Origin: an uncultured cyanobacterium
GTDB lineage: Bacteria; Cyanobacteriota; Cyanobacteriia; Cyanobacteriales; Nostocaceae
NCBI GenBank assembly: GCA_903903925.1
Contig: CAIVAU010000246.1
Location: 1 to 63,384 of the forward strand
DNA: 63,384 bases
Direction of reading: 5' to 3'
The stretch's first letter is position 1. Each line of letters starts with the position of its first letter. Under the pieces are notes generated by a model. It worked only from the letters and a program-made list of their open reading frames with translations, was not told the origin of the DNA and did not search any database. The position numbers and the translations under genes are program-made. Shown here one piece after another: positions 16,137 to 23,741 of the stretch.

Positions 16137-17765
16137 TCACACATCCCTGACGACTTCCGGTGTCCTCATCTGCAATGGCAAACTAACCACATAACGGTAT
16201 CCTGATTCTGCTGAACCTTGGATTGTAATTTGTCCCCCATGCAATTCTGCCAGTTGACAACTCAACAACAAGCCTAAGCTTTCGCGAGTAAGATGACTGT
16301 GGGGCTTAGCGGAATCTATCCTGGAACCAACGGCAATGACACCTGATTTAGAAACCTTAGAGTCTTTCGAGTTGTCCTCATCTAGTGGTAATTTACCTGC
16401 ATGTTCTTGGTTATCCAGATGAGAATTGTAGGGGGAGTTATCACTTGCAAGATCAAGCTGTGGCACTGTATTGTGTCGAAAATAAGGATCAATCTCAGTT
16501 ATCCCGTCTCCTAACCACGGATGCGATACCCAAACAGTCATGTTGAGGGTATCATCTTTGTAGGAGATATGAATGCGAACAACACTACCTGTGGCAGAAA
16601 GTTGAATCACACTAAAAACTAGGTGATACAGCATTTGCCTTACCTTTTCTTTATCTAAAGTCCAAATGCGACTCCGTCCTGGTTCTATAGAAAGGCGAAT
16701 ATCTTGCTCCCTACGGTTAGCTGCTTCTTCTAGGGTATTTATAGCTTGTTGACACAGCATTTCAATGTCTATAGGAGCTGAGTTTAAAGTAGTTGTGTTT
16801 TGATCTAAAACCCCAAGTTCAGCAATTTCGTTTACCAAAGAAAGCAAGTACCGACCACTATGTTGGATAATCTCCAAATATTCTCTCTGCTTAATCGTCA
16901 AAGGACCATAAATTTCACGTCCTAAAACACCAGCCATACCTAATACAGATGTTAAGGGCGTACGCAATTCTTGAGTTAACTGCTCTAAAAGTTCTAGTTT
17001 CACCTGGTTAGTAGGTACTGAGTCTTTTTTTGAACTAGATGTATACGGGTTAGATCGGTTGCTTCCAGAGTTAGATCCTGTGGGGGCTTCCACTGGTCTG
17101 AACTCCTTCCCAACTGGAAAGGGAGAACCGATTCTGATTTCACTGGTACTAGCGTTTTGGTGTGACCAGCCAGAAGCATTGGTGTCTGATATTATTTGTA
17201 TAAGTCGGTTGCGTTCAAATTCACTCATGCTCCAACGAGCTATTATTTGTAAAAACTCAATGTCTCGAGGCTTAAAGTTGCGTGGTACAAGATCCATCAC
17301 AGCCAATGCACCTAAACAATGCCCTGAAGAATCAATGAGTGGTACTCCTAAGTAAGCGCGAATCCCATAATCCTGCACCAATTTACTACCAGAAACCTCA
17401 GTGTTACTTTGGTCATGTGTATCGTTAATAACGACAGAATGGGCATTTTCTACTACTTGAGTACAAAAAGATTCTTGACGTAACAGCTGACGGCTTTGGG
17501 CCAATTGATTCATGAGTCCTAGTCTAGATAAACCCACCGCTGACTTAAACCAGTGACGTTCCTGATCCACAAATCCCAAAATGGAAATTGCTGCCTCCAA
17601 AAAGTGGGCAGCCGTTTGAGTCGCTTCTTCAAAGACCGGAATCGTTTCTGCTTGACGCAAACCCAGTTCAGATAATGCGTTTAGGCGTTGTTGTTCTCTC
17701 ATTTCAGGAGTTGCCCAACCATCCTTTAATGCAAACAATTTATTTTCAGGCTCAATCATTGCCAC
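16137..17765 (-). CDS. GAF-domain histidine kinase-like protein lacking the phospho-His
   Basis: 542 residues. A GAF domain spans about 30-190 (ALSELGL…LGVPLIDSSGHCLGALAVMD), followed by a Ser/Asn-rich linker (200-255) and a kinase core from about 255. At the H box the sequence is LTQELRTPL, so the phospho-accepting His is Gln265. The ATPase part is weak: LYHLVFSVI stands at the N box without the Asn, and a D-box is hard to see; the end (LLSCQLAELHGGQITIQGS…GYRYVVSLPL) is clear. It therefore looks like a sensor pseudokinase that may act through dimerisation or by binding a partner. Genes of this kind are known in cyanobacteria, but the role is not established here. Confidence 0.85.
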   Translation of the reverse strand: MAMIEPENKLFALKDGWATPEMREQQRLNALSELGLRQAETIPVFEEATQTAAHFLEAAISILGFVDQERHWFKSAVGLSRLGLMNQLAQSRQLLRQESFCTQVVENAHSVVINDTHDQSNTEVSGSKLVQDYGIRAYLGVPLIDSSGHCLGALAVMDLVPRNFKPRDIEFLQIIARWSMSEFERNRLIQIISDTNASGWSHQNASTSEIRIGSPFPVGKEFRPVEAPTGSNSGSNRSNPYTSSSKKDSVPTNQVKLELLEQLTQELRTPLTSVLGMAGVLGREIYGPLTIKQREYLEIIQHSGRYLLSLVNEIAELGVLDQNTTTLNSAPIDIEMLCQQAINTLEEAANRREQDIRLSIEPGRSRIWTLDKEKVRQMLYHLVFSVIQLSATGSVVRIHISYKDDTLNMTVWVSHPWLGDGITEIDPYFRHNTVPQLDLASDNSPYNSHLDNQEHAGKLPLDEDNSKDSKVSKSGVIAVGSRIDSAKPHSHLTRESLGLLLSCQLAELHGGQITIQGSAESGYRYVVSLPLQMRTPEVVRDV

Positions 17766-19033
17766 AGCTACCTTAATAATTGCCGATAGTGTAATTTATA
17801 TAACCGCTGTCTGTGGGTTATTTCCTATTCTTAAGCATTCCCCAATTTCAGACCAAATAAACAAGTTTGGAAGAAAAATTTTACCTTTGACCTCAGCAGG
17901 TTTCGGTAGGTTAGGCTTCAGGAGTTAGGAGTTAGGAGTTAGAAGTCTCGAATCTGGAGTAAAAATGGCTTTCTGTCTAGCTTTTAGACAAAAGTATTGT
18001 ACTTCACTTACTTGCCATCTGTTGTAAATGTTAGTTTTGTTATTGTTCTGGGTAGTATAACGCTAAGGATAGAGTCGCTTCTCTAAAGTCAAAATTAAAA
18101 AGTCACAAAAAATAATTAATTATTTTGAAGTGAAGAGGATAAATTTAGAGTTGAGTTTGAATCGTCAGAAATCTGAGTGAATTCCCCGAAAGCTTTGACG
18201 GCTGGCTATAGCGCCACATATGTTTGATTTTTTTGTGGAAATTTGATGTTTTTTTAAGTTTGAGCTACCTAACTAAAATTATTAATTACTAATAAGTTAC
18301 CTTGGCGAGATTCATCACAACTATGTAAATTTTTGTAAAATGACATAGAAGGCTTGTAGTTGCAATGTGTTCGCATTCGCGCAGTGGCGACCATCGGAGA
18401 AGGGTATCCTCACAAGGTTAGCGCAACTACGAACTTACAAATTAATGATGATTTACTGACCGAAGAAAGGCAGAAGGGAAGACATTTAAGGGTATGCCCG
18501 ATGCCACAAGGGTTTGAAGCCCCTAAATTCATTTATGAAAAGCAAAAAAAAGATGTATTTCGCTCTGGCGTAGCGCAAGAAATACGGCGTCCTTTTTAAA
18601 TCCCCTAAAATTTATTTATGGGGATACATAGCTGCCCTCTGCCTTCTTAAGCTGACCTACTTATCAATTTAATCGATATTAGCAATTCTAAATTATTGAT
18701 GAGCTTACACAAACCCTGTTTCTTAAAGAAATAGGGTTTCCGGTACATTGAATTTTCACGAACAAAATAGGACTATTGTATTTTGTGAAATAGATGCAGA
18801 TAAAGCTAAAGTCCATCAGAACAGGGTTTTGATTGTGAAGCCCCACCCTGCGCCACTTAATTTTTTCACGTTATTATTGAGGATTTATATATCTTTTAAT
18901 CAGGGTAAATGCCGAGAAAAAATTCATCGAATCTTTACAATAATTATGGGGAAAAACTTTAGTTATTAGTCAAGAATAGATTAGGTTTTTCTAGAAAGTA
19001 TTTTGAGATTTAATTTTCGGGGTAGCCCTATAG
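17766..19033. other. Long gene-free region with several small repeats
   Basis: 1.27 kb without a supported gene. It contains an STRR array AGGAGTT (17920-17944) and, at 18516-18626, a small cassette bounded by similar CCCCTAAATTCATTTATG and CCCCTAAAATTTATTTATG with a GTATTTC…GAAATAC stem inside. Two small open frames (18360-18599, 18748-18969) show no family resemblance or ribosome site. The stretch nearest 19034 must carry the promoter of the exopolysaccharide genes. Confidence 0.5.
18711..18738. repeat. Palindrome AACCCTGTTTCTT/AAGAAATAGGGTT
   Basis: A 13-bp stem with one mismatch, nearly no loop and no T-run. This type of palindrome is dispersed in cyanobacterial genomes; it is not a clear terminator. 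Confidence 0.6.
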
Positions 19034-20200
19034 ATGAATAACACGAATATCAGGATTCCTTTAGTAGACCTTCACTTACAGCACCAACCAATTCAAAGTC
19101 AACTACAACTCGCAATTCAAGCTGTTTTGGAAAAGGGAGATTTTGTTTTAGGGCAAGCACTGAAAGATTTTGAGGCAGCATTTGCTGCAGCGTCTGGTAC
19201 AGAATATGGTGTTGGTGTTGCCTCAGGAACAGATGCGATCGCTCTTGGCTTACAAGCATGTGATATTGGTATGGGCGATGAGGTGATATTGCCAGCAAAT
19301 ACTTTTGTCGCAACGCTAATTGGGGTGCTACGTGCAGGGGCAAAACCGATTCTGGTCGATTGTGATGAACAAACAGCTTTAATTGATTTAGAGGCAGCTG
19401 CACGGGCAGTTACGCCGAGAACTAAAGCAATTATTCCTGTGCATCTTTACGGTCAGATGGTATCACCAAAGAAGCTATTTGACTTTGCTGACACATACAA
19501 AATACTTGTATTTGAAGATGCAGCACAAGCACACTTAGCACAAAGGGACGGATACCGGGCTGGCTCAGTAGGAATAGCAGCAGCCTTTAGTTTCTATCCT
19601 AGCAAAAATTTGGGGGCGTTTGGCGACGGTGGGATGGTAGTAACACGAGATCCAGATGTAGCAGAAAAACTGATACGCTTAAGGAATTATGGTGCATCCC
19701 AAAAATATGTTCATATTGAAGTTGGCACGAATAGCCGCTTAGACACATTACAAGCAGCCGTGTTGCACTCCAAACTACCGTACCTACCTGAATGGAATCG
19801 CAAGCGTCTGAATACTGCCCAGCAGTACGATACAGAACTAGCACCGCTAGCATCAGGTGGGATTATTCCTATACAAAACCACAGCGGCGAAGGACATGTG
19901 TATCATCTTTACGTCATTAGAATCGATGAAACGAGCCCCATAGAACGCCAGCAACTCCAGGAAAAACTCGCAACAATGGGAATTCAAACTGGTATTCACT
20001 ACCCAATTCCCTGTCATCTCCAGCCAGCATTTATCAACTTAGGTTATGAAGCAGGGGACTTTCCTCATGCAGAAAAGCTGGGACAGCAAATACTATCGTT
20101 ACCCATGTATCCTGGTTTAACCAGCAGCCATGTCAAGGAAGTTGTAGCGGCGATCGCATTACACCTGAGTACAGAACAACAAAAGTCGTTGTGTTTTTAA
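19034..20200 (+). CDS. DegT/DnrJ/EryC1/StrS sugar aminotransferase
   Basis: 388 residues, PLP-dependent fold type I. The cofactor Lys is in FSFYPSKNLGAFGDGG (Lys191), with EDAAQAH (about 161-167) holding the pyridine ring and SGTDAIALGL (64-73) binding phosphate. It transfers an amino group to a keto-sugar nucleotide, giving an amino sugar for surface polysaccharide. It begins an exopolysaccharide block in the same direction: exosortase, partner protein, SLBB export protein and Wzc-like protein. ATG at 19034 starts right after a GGGGTAGCCC leader with no strong ribosome site. Confidence 0.93.
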   Translation: MNNTNIRIPLVDLHLQHQPIQSQLQLAIQAVLEKGDFVLGQALKDFEAAFAAASGTEYGVGVASGTDAIALGLQACDIGMGDEVILPANTFVATLIGVLRAGAKPILVDCDEQTALIDLEAAARAVTPRTKAIIPVHLYGQMVSPKKLFDFADTYKILVFEDAAQAHLAQRDGYRAGSVGIAAAFSFYPSKNLGAFGDGGMVVTRDPDVAEKLIRLRNYGASQKYVHIEVGTNSRLDTLQAAVLHSKLPYLPEWNRKRLNTAQQYDTELAPLASGGIIPIQNHSGEGHVYHLYVIRIDETSPIERQQLQEKLATMGIQTGIHYPIPCHLQPAFINLGYEAGDFPHAEKLGQQILSLPMYPGLTSSHVKEVVAAIALHLSTEQQKSLCF

Positions 20201-20237
20201 TGGGCAGGGGAGCAGGGGGGCAAGGGAATTATTCAAT

Positions 20238-20281
20238 GCCCAGTCCCCACTCCCCAGTCCCCAGTCCCCAGTCCCCAGTCC
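20238..20281. repeat. STRR heptamer array, CCCCAGT unit
   Basis: Six copies of CCCCAGT (one reads CCCCACT) between the aminotransferase and exosortase genes. This is the classical STRR unit CCCCA(A/G)T of heterocystous cyanobacteria. Confidence 0.9.
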
Positions 20282-20296
20282 CTACTAAAAAAAATT

Positions 20297-21193
20297 ATGT
20301 TAATCCAGCGTCAGCTTAAAAATACAAAAGCTCCACAATTATTAGGCATAGCCATTTTAGGCATTTTAGTGCTGCTCTATACTCCGGTATTGCTGTACTG
20401 GTGGGATGGTTGGATTAACAAAACTATTAGCACAGAACATGAATATTTCAGCCACGGTGTTATTGGTCTACCGTTTGCCGCTTATCTAGGCTGGAACAAC
20501 CGGAAAAAGTGGCGACGACTACCCAATGCTAACCACCCATTAGGTGTAGTCTTACTGATAGCGGGTAGTATTTTTTATCTCAGTGGTGTCACTGAATGGG
20601 TTAACCTTTCCTTACCTGCGATCTTGACAGGATTGTGCTTGTGGTTCAAGGGAATTCCAGGCTTCAAATTGCAAAGCTTCCCACTGCTGTTAGTATTTTT
20701 GGCAACTCCAACAGCAATACCTTACCTCATCACTCCCTATACTTTTCCCCTCCAAAGCTTCATTGCTGGTACTGTCGCCTTTATACTAAGTCAGTTTGGC
20801 ATGAAAGTCATTGTTCAAGGAACCGATCTATACGTGGGGGGACGGATCGTAGAAGTTGCTCCCTACTGTGCAGGGTTGAAAACCATGTTTACGACTCTCT
20901 ACGTCGGCTTAATGCTGCTTTATTGGACAGATGCTTTATCTTCGCGCCGTAAAACTATTTGGTTTTTATCTATTGCAGTCGTAATTAGCATTAGCTCTAA
21001 TATCATTCGTAACACTCTACTTACCTTTTTTCATGGTACAGGTAACGAGGGAGCTTTCCATTGGCTACATGAAAGTTGGGGTGGTGACATCTACTCTGCT
21101 ATGACGCTGCTTTTATTAGTACCTGTTCTAAATTGGATTGAACACTATTTTTCAGAAGCTCCTAGTGAAAATAACCGCGATCGCGAAAATTAA
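20297..21193 (+). CDS. Cyanoexosortase (XrtB-like membrane transpeptidase)
   Basis: 298 residues with about eight membrane segments. The exosortase catalytic Cys is in VAPYCAGL (Cys191), the Arg in SNIIRNTL (Arg238), and the His in FHWLHESWGG (His255 or His258). Exosortases cut and sort proteins bearing PEP-CTERM tails, usually linked with exopolysaccharide production. The pairing with the next gene matches the cyanoexosortase B system. No PEP-CTERM substrate gene was found in the window, so targets lie elsewhere. ATG at 20297 has an A-rich leader without a strong ribosome site. Confidence 0.92.
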   Translation: MLIQRQLKNTKAPQLLGIAILGILVLLYTPVLLYWWDGWINKTISTEHEYFSHGVIGLPFAAYLGWNNRKKWRRLPNANHPLGVVLLIAGSIFYLSGVTEWVNLSLPAILTGLCLWFKGIPGFKLQSFPLLLVFLATPTAIPYLITPYTFPLQSFIAGTVAFILSQFGMKVIVQGTDLYVGGRIVEVAPYCAGLKTMFTTLYVGLMLLYWTDALSSRRKTIWFLSIAVVISISSNIIRNTLLTFFHGTGNEGAFHWLHESWGGDIYSAMTLLLLVPVLNWIEHYFSEAPSENNRDREN

Positions 21194-21311
21194 GCTGTTT
21201 AAACTGCCACAGATGTTCGTATATTCACTTAGTACCCAATTTTAACAAGGAAAGGCGTTGATCATACGGCACTCATAATGGGAATTATCAAGGTATAATT
21301 TTACCTAAGTA

Positions 21312-22052
21312 TTGATGACTATACCAATGATTTCCTTTTCTAAGTTTCTCAAGGAACGTCAGTTTTCCCAAATTGTGGTGCTTTTATTGCTACTATTACT
21401 CTTGGCGATCGGAGCCCTTCCTGGATACCTAACAGGTCACTGGGAATGGCAAGACCCACCAAGTGTCATCAACCTTAATCATTTGAAACAGATCCGTTCC
21501 TACGGGTTGAACCTTCCTAGTTGGCAAACTATTGAACAACGGGAAGAATTGATTGGTGGACATAAATGGTCATACCAGGTCATCCAGAAAACAGGAGCCA
21601 AAACCCAGGCTATCCTGCTTTTGCTGCCACAAAATGGTCCTAAAGACCAACCCCAAGTGGAATGGACAGAAATTAAAAGTTGGGGTCAGTGGAATGTTGC
21701 TCAAAATCGCTTGGCTGAATTTACTGTCAAACAGCCACAAACATCAAAATCAAATGCTGAAGCTCAGGTAAAAGCTGAGTTTTTTCGTGCCTCCACGAAA
21801 CAGCAAACCTTTGCGGTGTTGCAATGGTATGCTTGGTTGAATAGCGGCAATCCATCCCCTTTTCCTTGGTTCTTAGCGGATCAATTGGCACAGTGGCATC
21901 GTAATCGTGCTGCTTGGGTTGCTGTTAGCATTCTTATGCCGATGGAGTCTTTTGGGCAGGTAGAGACAGCTTGGGATGAAGTTCAGTCTCTTGGTCAAAC
22001 AGTGCAAACCGTATTGATGACAAATTACTTTTCAAAGGGAACGGGGAATTAG
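21312..22052 (+). CDS. Cyanoexosortase B system-associated protein
   Basis: 246 residues. One N-terminal membrane segment (QIVVLLLLLLLLAIGALPGYLTG, about 20-42) is followed by a soluble domain with WEWQDPP, the SWQTIEQRE region and YAWLNSGNPSPFPWFLADQLAQWHRNRAAWVAVSI. Such proteins always accompany cyanoexosortase B and resemble the EpsI-like domain fused to or next to other exosortases. Its exact role (assembly or substrate handling) is not known. It starts with ATG 21312, 118 bp after the exosortase. Confidence 0.85.
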   Translation: MMTIPMISFSKFLKERQFSQIVVLLLLLLLLAIGALPGYLTGHWEWQDPPSVINLNHLKQIRSYGLNLPSWQTIEQREELIGGHKWSYQVIQKTGAKTQAILLLLPQNGPKDQPQVEWTEIKSWGQWNVAQNRLAEFTVKQPQTSKSNAEAQVKAEFFRASTKQQTFAVLQWYAWLNSGNPSPFPWFLADQLAQWHRNRAAWVAVSILMPMESFGQVETAWDEVQSLGQTVQTVLMTNYFSKGTGN

Positions 22053-22157
22053 GAGTTAGGAGTTAGGAGTTAGGAAGTGGGGAGTTTTGTTTTTTTGATT
22101 TTTGACGAACCGCAGGGTGGGGTCTCCAGGCCCTTGCAGGAATGGTAGTGTTTCTTT
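22048..22157. repeat. STRR AGGAGTT array plus dispersed repeat copy 3
   Basis: AGGAGTT repeated about four times (22050-22076) directly after the stop codon, then GGGTGGGGTCTCCAGGCCC (22115-22133) and AGGAATGGTAGTGTTTCTT (22139-22157), the latter shared with 13162-13180. Confidence 0.75.
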
Positions 22158-22293
22158 AGGTGGTTTCTTTTCCTGTTCCCTTGTCCCTGACATGTAAGTT
22201 TAATGGGGAAAGTATATTTTGTATTTTTCCAGAGGGCGCTCCAAATTATTAGTTCAGCGTCACTGCATCAATGTTCATACCTTCCAGTGTCAT

Positions 22294-23676
22294 ATGCGTG
22301 CATTCAGCACTTTGTGTGTTGTCAGTCTTCAAATCGGCGTTTTCGTAGCAACAGCTATCCAACCTGTTGTTGCTCAGTCTTTACCATTTAAAGGACAAAT
22401 ACCAAAGCAATCCCCATTGTCGCCGCCTGTTCCTTCAGGACAATCACCCATCAAACTTCCTGCACCTCCCCCTGGTACGGAAGTTGACAAGAGTGGTTCT
22501 GAAGGATCTCAACTGAGTCGCTACATTTTGGGTCCAGGAGATGGAATTGGCGTTATGGTTCAGCACCCTCCAGGTCGCTACATTTTAGGTCCAGGAGATG
22601 GAATTAGCGTTGTGGTTCAGCGCTTTCCAGATTTAAGCTTTCAAACTCAAATTAATCCAGAAGGTAATATTACTGTCCCATTACTGGGAACTGTGTCACT
22701 GAAAGGGTTAAGTTTGCAACAAGCGCAAGAAAAAATCCGCTCCGGCTTAAATCGCTATGTAGTTGATCCAATTATGGCTTTGTCGCTGGTAGTACAGCGT
22801 CCAGAATTGAATTTTCAAGCCCAAATTAACCCTGAAGGTAACATTTTGGTGCCGCAAGTGGGAGCAGTGTCTGTACAAGGCTTGACTTTGGAAGAAGCAC
22901 AAGAAAAAATTCGCTCGTCTCTTAGTCGCATTTTGGTTGCCCAAGATGTTGTAGCAGTTTCACTAGTAGGACAGAGAGCAGTTCAAATCACCATTAGCGG
23001 AGAAGTATCTCGACCAGGAATTTATCCTGTCCTCTCGTTGAATCCCCGGATCAATGATGTTCTGGTCTCGGCTGGCGGTTCCACCAACATGGCAGATCTA
23101 CGGCAGGTAGAGGTGCGTCGGAAGTTAATTGATGGTTCTGTAGTTTCACAAAAGATTGACTTATATACCCCGCTACAACATGGCGGTGTCATCCCTAGTT
23201 TACGCTTGCAAGATGGCGATGCGTTAATTGTGCCGCGTCGTGAAATCGCCACAGATGATAATTATGACCGCAAATTGGTAGCTCGCTCAACCTTAGCTGT
23301 ACCGCAAATTAGAGTTAGAATTATAAACTATGCCTCTGGAGGGATTGTCGTAGTTCCACTGCCCAATGGTAGTAATTTCATAGATGCTTTAACAGGGGTC
23401 AGTCTTGACACTACCAACCTCAGCAAAATAGCCCTCATTCGCTTTGATCCGGAACGAGGTAAAGCGGTAACCGAGAAAATTAACGGGAAAAAGGCTTTGG
23501 AAGGGGATGTATCTCAAAACGTACCACTTCAAGACAATGATGTTATTGTTATTGGTCGGAACTTAATTGGTAAAATTACCAATGCTATTAGTCTGATTAC
23601 CGCACCTTTCTATAATGTTGAAAGTTTCATCCGATTCTTTAACATCTTTAACGGTGGCAACACCAACGGGTTCTAA
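22294..23676 (+). CDS. Polysaccharide export outer-membrane protein (Wza-like, SLBB)
   Basis: About 460 residues from the ATG at 22294, which I prefer over 22219 because a signal peptide follows directly (FSTLCVVSLQIGVFVATAIQ…VVAQ). It has two poly-export domains: the unit PDLSFQTQINPEGNITVPLLG…LSLQQAQEKIRSGL is repeated as PELNFQAQINPEGNILVPQVG…LTLEEAQEKIRSSL, followed by SLBB domains (VQITISGEVSRPGIYPV…). It forms the outer-membrane channel for exopolysaccharide with the Wzc-like protein next door. An extra 57-bp tandem duplication repeats RYILGPGDGI before the first domain. Confidence 0.92.
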   Translation: MRAFSTLCVVSLQIGVFVATAIQPVVAQSLPFKGQIPKQSPLSPPVPSGQSPIKLPAPPPGTEVDKSGSEGSQLSRYILGPGDGIGVMVQHPPGRYILGPGDGISVVVQRFPDLSFQTQINPEGNITVPLLGTVSLKGLSLQQAQEKIRSGLNRYVVDPIMALSLVVQRPELNFQAQINPEGNILVPQVGAVSVQGLTLEEAQEKIRSSLSRILVAQDVVAVSLVGQRAVQITISGEVSRPGIYPVLSLNPRINDVLVSAGGSTNMADLRQVEVRRKLIDGSVVSQKIDLYTPLQHGGVIPSLRLQDGDALIVPRREIATDDNYDRKLVARSTLAVPQIRVRIINYASGGIVVVPLPNGSNFIDALTGVSLDTTNLSKIALIRFDPERGKAVTEKINGKKALEGDVSQNVPLQDNDVIVIGRNLIGKITNAISLITAPFYNVESFIRFFNIFNGGNTNGF

Positions 23677-23741
23677 CGTTGTTAGTGGTTAGTGATTAAT
23701 TTTGAATTTTGAATTTACAATTTTGAATTGGAGCGAAGCGA

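Noticed and set aside
18360..18599. 79-codon open frame
   Set aside because: Composition is repeat-like, with no ribosome site and no family resemblance.
18748..18969. 73-codon open frame
   Set aside because: No recognisable family and no ribosome site; AT-rich noise is a simpler explanation, though a real small gene cannot be excluded.
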